Of a stretch of DNA of 64,000 nt, positions 27,105 to 40,800 are shown one piece after another (position 1 is the stretch's first letter; the number at the start of each line of letters is the position of its first letter). The notes beneath the pieces are model-generated. The model was not told the origin of the DNA, made no database searches, and worked only from the letters and a program-made list of their open reading frames with translations. Where the stretch lies: positions 100,164 to 164,163 of the forward strand of contig KN817549.1 in NCBI GenBank assembly GCA_000827495.1, in the 5' to 3' direction. Origin of the DNA: Hypholoma sublateritium FD-334 SS-4 (Eukaryota > Basidiomycota > Agaricomycetes > Agaricales > Strophariaceae). A program made the position numbers and the translations under genes.

Positions 27105-28804
27105 GGCTCTATAACCTTGCCGCTGCGTTTCGGTGCCCGAGTCTGGTTATGATCTCCGCACTTTGTGCAGCTTCATCCCTTCGCCCTCCCTGAATTCCAG
27201 CGTGTACTCCCCGCAAAGATACTAGCCTCACCACGCAGCTCATGACCAAGAACACCTATGTTTCTTCATTGGCCTAAGTCTTACTGCTCGTAAACTCTTT
27301 GCCCTGATTTCCTTGTAATTTCCATTCCCGTGCTCACATTGTTAACTTCGTTACTGGAAGCAGTCGCCTAGTACGCTTCGTTCACACCGAATACTACTTT
27401 CAAGCTTGGATATCCGCCCACGCCGTTAATCTGTACCGTCCCATTGAGGTCGCGTGCCCCGAATTTCTTCAAAAACCATAAAACTTTGAATAAAGGTACT
27501 CTGCCGCCGCAGACCCGATTTTTTGCAGGCTTTGTCTAGGCAAGACAGTGGTTCTTTTCAATTTTGCTCCACCATATCGTACGCCACAAGTACGCCACTA
27601 TATACCTAGTATACAAACTAAATAATCGTAAGGCCGACCAGCGGCAATGCCCGTTACCCACTGCGTTTTCTCAGTCGGGGCTTGCATCGAATTTATCTCC
27701 AATTGCACAACCCATACATCATACGCAAAGTTAAAGTTAAAGGAACAAAAACACGAAGCAAATTGTCCAGTAAAGCACATTGCCAATCAGGTACTACGTG
27801 CAAAGTCTTTCAAACACGAGTCAAAGTACTTGCAATACATGTGAGATAAAAGTACGATACGCNATGCAAGAGACTGGCAGTTACGCAGCTATATTCGTGA
27901 GGGAGACAACATCATACGCCTGGCGTCATTCCATTCAGTGNCCGCTCTAATCCGCCTCGAACAAGTTTGCCCGCCAGTCAGCGGCCCTCTTCGATGTCGC
28001 TGATAGGCGCCCTTGAAATCAATGGGAACGCACCGGCAAACACAGAGAAAGTGTTGCATATGAATAGCCTATCAGGTAGTGTAGGAGCCNTGCCGTTGAT
28101 GAAATGAGGAACCTGTGGCAATGCAGAGCTCAGCCTGAGAAANCCTTGCGAATTGCAAGTGTTGGCTCAGTCACATTCGAGAACGACTCGGACATCATGC
28201 CGGAAGGGAGACATAGGAGAGTTGCAGTTGTCATCGCCAATGACGAACGACGCCGCCGTAGTTACTAGTAAAACAGACAGTAGGTACAGAAATCGTCAAC
28301 GACGTNTCAAGGGCTGATTATGGTCGATCAGCGCAAGAAACAATGAGGATATCCGCGAGACGATGAAAAATACGCAAGTGAAAGATGTTCGGCGAGAAGC
28401 AAGCTGAAGCAGGGATGGAATTTGCCAATAAGACGGACATCACGCCGGGGGGATCTGGGGGAGAGGTATAGCAGTGTAATTTCTCCCAAGCAAGTTCAAG
28501 CCTCGAGGTTATAGGAACGGACAAGGAATGGAGGAGTCTCACATAGAAAGCGCTTTGAGCTACTGTGACCATTTTTTCGTGGGAAATGTCACGGACAGTT
28601 ATGGAGAACGTGACGAGTTAGTTGGATAAAACCCTTTTACCTAAAGGTAACGGGAATAAAAAGAAAAACATGTCGGCACTCTGCGGCACGCATTCCACGT
28701 CGTCGCCAAGCACGGCCAAATTATCTGTGGTGCAAACGGGGCAAAGTTCGCAATAGTGGTCCTCAGCTCCTATCTTACCGTGTCCTCCCACCAGCGCCGA
28801 CGCG
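27105..28804. other. Intergenic, about 1.7 kb,
   Basis: No gene is supported. Five isolated ambiguous bases (n) fall between 27863 and 28306, so sequence quality or allele merging is an issue here. A minus-strand frame at 28318-28572 has no domain. Confidence 0.35.
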
Positions 28805-31800
28805 ATGTCGGGCTTCTTCCCATCCCTCGAAACGTTTGCCAAGGCGAGCCACGTCTACATGTCGAGTGGCACAACTTGCTGACTCGCTCCGCACCGCAGG
28901 GCACCCTCGCGACTGCGGCGACACTCTCGACGCTCGGTCAGTCCGCAGGTTGTGCGCATGCGCCCGCGGAACGCTTACACCCTTCCTCGTCTAGGCGTCG
29001 GGCTTGCGTATTACGGCCAAAACTACCTCATATACCCTTCTGCGTTTCCTCCGGGGTCACGGACGGGTGCGCATTCTTGCTGGAGCCTGTTTACAAGCCA
29101 CTCACGCTGGTGGCTGCGCAGATGTCGCCGCGCCGTCGGACTTCGAGCTGCCGTATGAGAACCTCGAGCTGAAGACTCCCGACGAGGTGGTTCTGCGGTG
29201 CTATCTGCTCCCGCAGCGCAAGGATGCGGGCGCGGGCGAGGCGTTTCTCGACATCCCGGCGGCGATGTCGGAGGACGAGGTGCGTGCGACTGCGGATTAG
29301 CGCCCGTGCGCCCGTGTCTTGTTTGAGGCATGTACTGAGGGCGCGAAATAGTTCATCGCGAGCCGGCCGACGGTGATCATGTTCCACGGGAACGGCGGGA
29401 ACCTGGGCCACCGCATACCGCTCGCGGGGATTTTCTTCAAGCGGATGCGGTGCAATGTGCTGATGATGTGCTATCGAGGGTGCGTGTTGCGTTTTGTCCT
29501 CGTTCCTGACTTGACCGCGGAGTAGGTATGGGCACTCGGAGGGCTCGCCGTCGGAAAAGGGTGCGTGTGCACGTCGTTAGTCTTGCGCTGATCTCACGGA
29601 GCATTGCAGGGCTGCGAATAGACGCCCAGACCGGGCTGGACTACCTCACGACACACCCAATATTGAAGCAGACGAACATCATTTTATACGGGCAGTCCAT
29701 CGGCGGCGCCGTCGCGATTGACCTTGCAAGCCGAAACGCCTCCAAGGTACGCGCTCACCACCCACCCCACAGCGCATGCGCTGGTTGACCTGGCCGCCCG
29801 CGCAGATCACCGCGCTGATCCTCGAAAACACATTCACCTCGCTCCCCTCGCTCGTGCCGCACGCGCTGCCCGCGCTCGGGCCGCTCGCGTTCCTGTGCCA
29901 CCAGAAGTGGGACTCGGCGGCGAAGATCCCGCTGATCCCGCCGACGACGCCGGTGCTGATGCTCAGCGGCGCGCGCGATGACCTCGTGCCGCGGGAGCAC
30001 ATGCGCGCGCTGTGGGAGGCGGTCGCGCGGCGCGGGGAGAAGCGCACGGCGGGCGGGGTTGAGTATAAGGTTGGGCTGGAGAGGGCGCGGTATGTTGAGT
30101 TTGAGGGCGGGGGGCATAGTGCGTTGGGTTCTTCTTTTCTTTCGCCGGTGTTGCTGATGCAAGTGATTTATTTATTGGCAGATGATACGTGCACGCAGCC
30201 CGGGTATTGGAGCGCGGTTTCGGACTTCATCGCGAGCCTGGGGAGTGTGTCGCAGAAGGAGAAGGAGAAGGAGAAGGAGACGCCCGCTGGGCTGGCGCGC
30301 TCGTCCTCACTCTGAGGCGTCGCGGTACGCCGCCCACCTTTCGATTTAATTGAAGCGCAGACGTTATATCGGACACCAGGCTTAGGGCTCTGTATTATTA
30401 TCTCATACCACCCGGATCGCGACACCCACCTGATGCAGGTTTTATTTATGCATTTGTGGCTCTGCCTTGAGGCAATTTCTTCTACTCGTGAGTAGCGTGC
30501 TTATGATGACAATGGTGTGTCATACGTGCAGGTGCGAAATTGAGCGATCTCCCGAATAAAGAAGCACGCCTGGAGAATTGGCGGATTCTCGCGCTCTGTC
30601 TATACCAAGTCTATGGCTAATTTGTCCGCCGTGCAAAAATGTCACTTGTGAGCAACTGCTCCGGTATACCGCGCTGGGTACGTAGGTCCAACTAAATAAA
30701 GAAACATGCGCGTCCGATTCTAGGATTTTAAGCCCGCTCACGCGTGCTCTGTGTTTGGAATGCTGTATTGGAGAATCTGGGTCATTGTCAGCGTTTTCAT
30801 AAAAGGAGACAACCATGGGTAACGAACAGCGCGCTCAATTTCCCCTCGCTTCCCGGAATGTTGTCATGACTTATGCCGCCTTGCGCCCCTTCACGCAGTC
30901 GACATACAAAACTGGTACGTAAAAACATCTCCATGATATTTATGTAAGAAAATACATATCCTCTCCCGAACGAGCCTGTTATGTCGTTTCCTCCCGTGCC
31001 CCTAATTTCATCACGAATAGGCCTTTGACATTTTAATTATAATACTACGTTCAAGCGCTGCAATCAAAAAAGACAGACTGCTGCACGTCCATCCATTCCC
31101 ATGTATCGCGAACACTCACACCTGCTTGCGCAGTCGCCACTATAAATAGCCGAGGAGCTATATCGTACCCCCGTTATGCCGTATGCAGCTTCCCAACCGC
31201 CAACCAGGCCCCTTACGCCCGCGCAGAGGTAAACAACCTCGTCTACATCCCAATCAGGCCTCATTCAAACGTACGCGCGCGTGGGCGAGCTCTTATATAT
31301 TAGAGCCGCCTGGCCGTCTGAGCTGGCAGTCTGAGCTTGCAGACGTCCCGCACGCACGCAACGTAACGCCGCGCTCTCCTTCCTTTCCACCGCCGTGATG
31401 CGCATCCCTTCCCCCCACTGGATCGTCCACCTCAAGCTCATATTATTTGCGCTCGCGCTCCTCGCGCCGCGCCACACCGCTGCAGGCCCCCTCAGCGCGC
31501 TGCGCGTGCCGCACGTCGTAGCGGCGAAACGCCTGTTCGCGCCCGGCGCGGGGCCTTATCTCAACCAGAACTCAGGACCCTCCGCCTACGCAGCGTGTAC
31601 AGACCCTGAGTGTGCGTGGGGTCGCGCGACGGGTGATTCGGAGGGGAAAGGTGCGCATATACCTAGGCTCCGTGGGCCTCGGATGACGTCGGTGGCTGAT
31701 GCGCTATGTTACTCTGATTTAGGAGATCTGAGAGAAGGCTGGCGCGACGCACGGCGTGCGGCGGAGGCGCTGATGGGCGACATTGCGGCGTGGGCGTAGG

Positions 31801-34800
31801 TATGTCCCCTTTACGCTGGTCTGCGTCTTGCCATATCCAAGCCAGAGAATTGATGTTTGAGAATTTTCCCTGTTCCAGGCGTCTGATTGTCTTTGGCCTG
31901 GAGGTTGGCGTGGCGTAGCATGGCACCGCGGACGAGTTGTCCGGTAAGGATCTGCCAGTGTCTGATTGACTCAACGACTGCCTGACTGACACCGCTCTCG
32001 AGCAGACTTGTCCGAACCTTATAATTGAATTTCCCCATCCAACACGATATATTATCCCCAGTTGTCTCGCTTTCACCTACTCTCCATTCAAAATACTTTA
32101 CTGCATAGAAATCTTACCATCTCCCACCGCCCTTCTATCGAACCGCATATACGCACTTGTAATAGCACTCTCTCCTCCGCATTCTATCCAATTGTACCCA
32201 TACGTATAGCCCTGTTCTCACTGCAAATACATCGTTCCATTTAAATTAAAGTACTTGCCTGAGTACCGCGGACGCAGTCGACGCAGCGGAGCAGGCCTCG
32301 GTAAGTAGTCCAAAGCCAAAATGACATACCCCATTTTGGGAAATTATTTCTCCTTTGATAGATTGTCCGCGCTGACGTCACCGTATCGGACATTTCAGTT
32401 CGCCCAATAGCTAAGATAACATTCTGAGGGACCAGCATTTATATATGTAAGCAGTGCTGAGACCGTCTGAGCTCCACCCAGTCATACAGCCACTTAACGA
32501 CCCCGTAAGTTCAAACATGCACCGCACTGCTTAGAGCAGTCACACCCGACATTTATACGCAACGTCCAATTCCGTACTATCCACTTTGTATTCAGTAAAA
32601 CCGCAGATCCACACATAAATCTTGCTTGAAACAATACGTATACATACGCCAAACCACCTCTCCTTCGCCGCCCTGCACTGCAAAAAAAATATCGAACAAA
32701 CGCACAGGTGTCCCATCTATCAGAACAGCCCTGCGAGATCAGCGAAAGGGTCCTTATTCTGCTGCTGCGCGGGCACGCTCGGCTGGCTGACCGCCGCCGC
32801 CGTGGGCTGCATCATCGGCTGTGGACTCTGACTCGCCATCCATGGCTGCTGCTGCTGCACGGGCCCGCCCTTCCCCAGCAGCTGGCCATTCCCGATGTGC
32901 GCCTGGGCGATCGCTGGCCCTGGCGTGCCGGGGAGTACAATCGACGCAGGCGGCGTCGCGGACTGCGCGTGCGGGGGCGACATCGAGTTGTTGGGCCGCG
33001 CGAAGGCGGCCGCGCCGTTGTGGAAGAGCGGCGTCGGCGCGTGCGGTTGCTGGGGGGGTGATTGCGCATGGTAGCCCGGCGGGGGCATGCCCCACTGCTG
33101 TGGTTGTTGCTGCTGTGGTTGTTGGGGCGGTGATTGGTACATAGCATAGGGCGGCTGTTGGTAGCCGCCGATGGCTTGTTGTGGTTGTTGTTGCGGCACA
33201 CCGTAGCCGATGGGCGGCATGCCCCACTGCTGTTGGGGCTGCGGCGGTGCCTGCACAGGATTCTGCGCGAACAGGCTGGCCAGCTCTTCCACGGCCCCTG
33301 AAGTCGTAGTCGTAGTCGTCGGCGGTGCAGACTCATCGAGGTCGATCAGCGAGGGGCCGGACAGCTCCTCGGGTATAGGGTTAGACGCGAAGGTGTAGTT
33401 GCCCGTCTTGAACGCCTCGTACCGCGCGAGGACGGTATTGATCTGGTCGTTTATCTGCAGGAACGTATCAAGCGACTCCGGGTCGTCCGTCGCGGCGTCC
33501 GATATCCACTTTTGTATCTTCGGGCTGGCTGCAACCAGGATCGAGGATACTTGCTGTGTGGGCGTTAGATGATGGCAATGGAACGGATAGATTCATCAGA
33601 AATGGACGCACGTCGTATGCATCTCCCGAGGCGAACCGTTCCCCGCGCTGTGAATCGACGTTGTCCAGCATCTCGTTCAGGAGTATCACCTTCTGCTCGA
33701 GTTTGTTCAGCTCTGTGAGCGATTGCGAGCGGTAGTCCGGCTTGGCCTCCGGATCGGCGCCAGCGAGCGACTTCATGAGCTCCTGTGCCGCCTCCAGATC
33801 GCGCGGCGTTCCGCGTCGGATGAGCTCCTGCAGCTTCGCAGACTGTGCCGCGCGGTCTTCTTCCTCCAGCTCATCCGCCGTTTTCAGATTCTGCGAGACA
33901 AATGAACACGCAGTCCGTCGGAATATGGAATGGCAGACTCACCGCTGTCACATTGGCAGCCGTGCTGCTCGACGCCCTGCCGTTGTCCCTGAAGCGGTAG
34001 CCCTTGAACGTGAGCAGCCGGTGCATATCCCTTATATTCCCGAGATCCTCCTTCCATCTGCTTTCGGTGCACATGCCCTCCTTCCAGCCGTGTATCAGCT
34101 CGAGGATGCGGGACATGACCGGGCCCGGGAACGGCGGCGGGCGCTCGGGGAAGCGGCGCACAAGCTCGTTGAGGAACTCCTTCGTCGAGACTTGGAGGTG
34201 AAATGGGTATCCGCACGACTGCACGAGGGTATCGAGGAGCGCGAGCGACAGGATGGCGATGTGCGGGTTCCTGTGGTTCGCCAGGCGGGCGATCATCATC
34301 GCCGCTTCCCTTGGGCTGACACACACAACAAAAGCGTCAGACACCCTGAAATCTCAGGGTTGAGCGGAGGACACGCACTTGTTCGCCTTTTTCTGATTGA
34401 TGTACTCTGCGACCTCGAGATGTAGAGCGTAGTTGGGCTCATGGAGCGACGGCTCGCAGGCGCGGGTGATGAGCACCTCGAGGGGCGACACCTTCAACCA
34501 CCCCGACGGGCCCGTGGGACTCTGCAACATGGTGGAGGGGGCCGCAACGGACGACGATGTGCAGGCGATGCAATATTGAGGTGGCTGTTCGTAATCAAGC
34601 GTCTTTAAGAGAAATCGGATTCGCGTGGCATCAGGGCTGTGGCTGTCCGCTGCGGCTGCGTTTTGACATCCATCATCGCCGTCTAGATTTTTCTCTTACT
34701 TTTACGTGCTGCTGCTTTCCTACTCTTTGGTGGCATCAAGAAACAGTATATCGGCGGTGTTGAAGGCGCAAGAATCTGCGTCTGACGAAAATTGTTGGGG

Positions 34801-37800
34801 AAACATGTTCATTCATGAGCGTTCTCAGCTTCAGACTCTTATATCACGAACGCAAAGGATAATTCAAGACAAAAGCCAAGGAAAATCAGTGAGTTCACGG
34901 TTTACGTGATAACATACTAGCGTTATTCTAACGAGTTTGAACCCATAAGGATTCATTCTAACCTTTTTCAAACAACTCTGGAAACATAATCAGGTCTTTG
35001 GACGTGTCGCAGTTGCGCAGCGAGTCCTGCGCACCGTGCATTGAGCTAGCGGCGGCGTACAGAAGTTGATGGAAATACCAACTACGGCTGCGTAGACGAC
35101 CCAGGTTTCTGCCGTCGTACCGTCCGAGGGTAACCAGAGTTTGAACATTTCGCAAGGAAGGACTAGAATATGGCACTGGCTCATGTCCGCCGCTGGAAGA
35201 TCACTGTATGTTCAGGCTTTATTACACATTTTGATCGCCACTCTGACTAGAACAGCCAGTCTATCCATTCACTCTCTTGGCCCTTGATGGCTTTTGCTAT
35301 CTCTCGAGCAACGTTGCGGTCGGACTGTTCACTGGGGTGCAGCTCATCGTACCTGCCACAACAAGAGCTCAATACCCGTGTCGATAGGCCGCTCAAATGA
35401 CCCGAGTGCTCACCAAATGAAGCTATCGCGGTCACTTCCCTGGGCAATCGTGCACACTCCCGTATCAGCGGTGGACTCATTCAGCTCGTAGACGCACGAC
35501 TTGACGGCGCCCGTGGTGTTCAGAGGCGCAGTTCCGTTCAAATACGCGGACGGATGATCGAGCATGTCGTTGAAAAACGAATGTGCGTCGAATAGCCCTG
35601 TCAACGATGAACTTCAACACGATGTTCTAACTTTTCGGAGGGCGACGAATGCGGACCGAGATGTGCGCCGGGCATGCTCGGCGGGAGGGCTTGTAGCATG
35701 AGCTGCGCGAGTTCATTTCCGGAGAGCACCAGTTCGTTCATGACCACGTTCCACTCCGTCGTGTTTCTGACTGCCGTCCAGTAATGGTTGATGTACGAGT
35801 CAGTTGAATACAAAATCGTCCGCTGAAGGGGGATCATCTGTGCCAGCCTGCGCTTAGCTCAAACCGAAACCGATGCACGAAATTAAGCAGCCTACATTCG
35901 CGAATATGAAGTTCCGCCCCCCGTTCTGATACACGACCTTCACCCAGTTGATCATGCACTTCACCACGTCAACGAGGCTTACGCCTGGGGCGCTCTGCCC
36001 CGTCAGCAGACCATTGTCCCCGACATCATTCGTCCCGATCCACAGAAAATACAGCGCGTTCTCCTGGTCCCTTGCGTTCGGCCCGGCGAGGTAGCTCAGC
36101 GAGCCGTTCGCCTTCTCCTGTAGCCACAGCGGGAGCTGGCTCTCAAAGACACTGGGGAACGGCCGGCTGACGAGGTTGTTCGAGCACGTCGCACCCGAGC
36201 GCGCAAACGGGAACAAGGAAACGCCCTTCCCTGCGTACCCGACGGCGTAGGTGGGCCACGCCGTGCCGCCGTCTGCCGGGCTGAACGTGTCCGTGTAGCT
36301 GTCGCCGAACGGAACGAAAGCGGTTATCTGATTTGACCGCAACGGGTTCTTTGCGCTGGCGAAGACGGCAGACGCGAGTAGCGTAAATGAGGTGGGTAGG
36401 AACATACCGCGCATATGGAACTCATTGCTGATCGTTGACCTGCAGCTATTTGAGTGCAGGAGCTCGTCGTCTGGATTTTTTCGTCAGATGATATTCGAGC
36501 ACACTTCCATCCATCATCGCCTTCGTATTCATTGAGAATCTATCATGAGGGCTCAGCTGACCTTGCCTTGGGCAGTTCCAGAGGCGGCGCGGGCCGTTAG
36601 CCGACCACTCTGATCATCATCTAATTCCTACGCCCCGAAACCACGAAGAAACCATTGATACTCCCGTGACTGTCCACTGCGACTCGTGTCTACGCAGAAG
36701 CACTTTCCACCGTTGACTGTTACAGACCTTCGTCAAAGCCGGGCCGCTGCAATGAATTTCTGCCGTGCATATCAAGGACACACTGACTGGACGCTATCAT
36801 TCCGACGATATGCTCGACGCCTGAAGCAAAAATATGCATTTCTCACAGCGCCATAGATGCGCGCCTTTCAGCACTATCAAACCATATATATCTTGCTTTT
36901 TAGCGTACCAACTCTGCCGCAGGTACTCATGCGATTGGCGATAAAGGTCGGTGCCCTAGATCGTATCGCCTGGACATGCTTAACTCACGCGAACATCGAA
37001 GTAGAATCAGGCTTACTAGTTAAGCTCGTATGAGTTATCAAGGACATCGCGACCCGAAATCTGCGGACCTTCCTTGTCTGCACCTTATGTACATACACCC
37101 TGGCGTGTATGCTCTGAGTTTCTGGGCTTCGGTGCAAGCACCTGTAACGATGCGCTGCTCTGGCGAACGTCGTCATTTGCAAGTGCCCTGCAACGCCGCG
37201 ACGAGCATCCATTTGCGACCCCCGTTGCAACAGCCGTCTCCGTCGCGTATTTTTTCATACCCGTTGGATATCCAGCGGTGAATGCCACCCAGTACGAAGA
37301 ACCAGAGAATCAGGCGCAGAAGGGCTGGATTACCTTTGCGCTCTGCTATTAACGCCACGATCCGATCATGAACTGCGCCAGAAATCCTGCGACTCCCCTC
37401 TCGACGCGTCCGTGTCCGTGCCACCGCGGCGCGCGCTGCGGCACGGCCTGGACCAGGCGAGTGCAGCAGAGGGTGTTCCAGACTTCAGGTCTTATATGCA
37501 ATGCACGACACTGGCGCCGCCCGCCACAGCGCAAGCACCGAGGACGTCGATTTAGCTTTAGCCTTTGGCGCATCAGGATTTTTTTCGACCGTCGATGGCG
37601 CTGTATCCTGCCAGTGATATGTCGATTGGTACCAGTCGGATATAGCCGGATACATCCGCCTCTTCTTCACAACACCCGATAATCGAGTTGGGGGCTCCGC
37701 AGAGCTCGCAGCAAGCCAGCACAGTAATTAATAGGTTTAGCTAACCTGTAGTTTTCACTTAGCTATCGTACAGCGCAAATAATTCTCTTCCGCCGACCGG

Positions 37801-40800
37801 CATATATCTCTGAGTCTCTATGTTTGAATTCCGAACGCAATCAACCATGCTGCGTGGGAACAGTGCTGCTTTCGCTTGTTTCGGTTGCGGCACCCACGTT
37901 CAACGTTCGACGTCAACGCTCACGCATGATACATCTCTTCTCCTCACCATGGCCCACCACATACCAGTGCCGGACCCGCGCCTACAACTTGTTGGCCAGA
38001 TTCGTTATACGTAGAGTCTTACCAGAGGCACTGCGGTAACCCCATCCAACCGACAAATCCTATAGCGTGCGCCGTGAGGTGACTAGAACCAGCAGCATAA
38101 TGTGAATTGACTCGGGTACCCTCGCAAACGAAGCGTTCATATCAATCGATGTAGGACTGCTGGTTTGCGAGGCGCTGATTGATCTACAAGCTTTGGAACA
38201 TGGAGTCGAGCACCGCCGTGGTGCATGTGCCAGGTAACAATTCCCCAAGCTACTTATGACGTTGCATTTCATTGATGACATTCATCATTCTTGTAGGCCG
38301 AAAATATGCAATGCGACTATCTACAAGGTTCCAAATACATGACGAATGGAACTGAAATGGCTAGAATGTATATCTGGGCTGTAAGGGGCAAGATTGTTGG
38401 AGGAGGAAGTTTGTACGTCCGTTGCAGGTTCAGTTTGGGGGACAGGCCATGGTGGAGAAGTGCTATCGAGGAAGATTCGCCACGGTGGCAGTCTATGGCG
38501 CTCTGTGAGTGCACTTTCAAGTTCGGAATATGCTGATATGGTTGCATTTTCGCGCAGACGCCTGTGCTTGAGCATAAGATGACTGTGGACATCATTCTCC
38601 GCCGACCTGTCACATTCTGCTGTATCAAGGTTATTGTCTGTTGACATGTATTCCTGGTGTGTCTCTACCCATGTGCCCGTTTCGTTGGTCAGGATATTGC
38701 TTGGTGTACTGCGGGTGGCGGTACCTTCATCGTGATTATGGTCATCAGCATCCTCTAGGTGAGCATCGTTGTGTGCGTTGAGGGCACTCCGTTTGGCTGT
38801 TTTGCGTTGAACATAAACTAGGAGAATATTGATCAATATACTTATAGGCTTGGTACTGGCCCAAACGACACTATACCTTTCCGATCCACTGCTCGCTCAT
38901 ATCGTCGAAAATGGGTTGACTGATGGTCGCGAGAGTAGATGCCTTGATCTTCAAATAGCTGGCAGCTAGTTTCTGCCCTTGCGTCGAACTGCATTCCCCG
39001 CATGATACCGCCTAAAATTGTAAGCCCCACTCCATCGCGATAAACATTTCTATGTCCTTGTTCGTTTCCATTGCTGCTCGTTGGTGCCGCTTTCCAGATT
39101 TCATAAGGGATGTAGCTTGCAGGTTGATATATGCCCGGTAAGGCAAATCTACTTCCAAAGCGCTTGTCCTTCAACCACGCTAATTTAGTCGTCAGTTTTT
39201 CCCGTCATAGATGTTCAATTTTAAGTCGTACCTCGGGCCTTTTTCCCTCCGGCAGAAATTCTTGCATATGCGCCCTCAAGATCTTGATGAGGTTCTGATG
39301 ATGCCAGGCTCAGCATAGCCTGTCGTACATCCTCAGAGATAGCTGCCTGAAGTTCTCGAACATTGCGTGTGAAGTGAACGAGACATAGGCGAAAGAAGCG
39401 GCGAAGATGGTCGTATGGGTTGAGTAATTTCATCTTCTTGGTGGGTTCGTACTGATCAAACTCTTCGTTGTCAATGCACAGGCTTTGACAAAACATCCCA
39501 AGACCTGAAAATTGGTTTGTCACTATACTCGACCTTTATCAGTAGTATATCAAAACATACCCAATGCTTGGCCTTTGTGCGCGTCGGCCATCCAGACCGA
39601 GAACCCATGACCGTGTATATGACGAAAGCAAGGTGCTAAATTGGTATCGACGCTCGCAAAATGGAAAATTCTTGTGAAGAGAATAAAATGTGCTTGGGCC
39701 GATTGTGACGTTGTAAACGCTCGGGTTAGAATAGTTGCTAGAGGCAACGTGGCATCATCAGTAAGATTCTGCTCTCAGTACCAGCAGAAACTTACAGCGC
39801 ATGCTTTTATTATCCCAGGCCTCGATTTCGAACTCTTGCCATTTGTGGTGGAGACGCTTGAATGAAGTATCAATTGAAACATACTCCGCTTTCATTAGCC
39901 GTTTCGACATGGCGGGCCTCATACAAATGATGAGATCGAAGACTGTTCCGTCGTCCATGATATGACGCTCCGCGCAGCGCACATATTTGAGATTGTCAGG
40001 AACTGATTTATGATCTTCAGCGAGCACTTGTGCACCTTGATAATACGATGAGTGTTCCATTTCAGCAGTAACCAATGGCACTCACCTTCAAACCCTGTAC
40101 CTTTCGGAAACAACTTTAATCGTAACTCGTTGATTATTCGACGTGTGTGATCACTATTCCCTAACGAGGGATGAAGATCGGATAAGGATGGTTCAATTGT
40201 GAGTTTCCATTTGAGATGGTCTCGTAAACCGTTCATAAACCCCGAGTCAATCATAATTTTCCGAGGTGTAGCATCAGCGAGTTTCCAGTCCATCTTGACA
40301 AGGAGATCGGAAAGGGTTTTACGGATTGGTGGCGGCGTTTTTACGGGGTGAGGCTGAGCATGTGAGTGAGGGTTTTTGCACATAACAAAAATCCTTGGGC
40401 ATGCCACAAGATCGTTTGGCGTATATATTGAATAACTGGACGAGCATTTTTGAATAGAGCAGCTGATCTGTCCACGTCGAAGGACACCATCTGGATATCG
40501 ATGCCAATGGGCTACGGGAAAACCAACGTTACCAAAGAAACCTCTGGATAACAAGTGATACATGAAACGTACGGCAAAGCTGCTTCTGGGCAGACGGTGA
40601 TGCTTTGAATATACACCGTTGAAGAGGGCCGTACCCCCGGTCTTGGGCGGCTAATTCATATGATGCAACCACATTTGTGTTGTTGTCGAACAGCGCGCGG
40701 AGGTATGTCTGATCAAATTCATCCAATTTGTAGATAATAAGATGTGCAGTATCATTTCGCTGGCGATGTTCACACCTATATATTGAAAGGTAGTTAACAA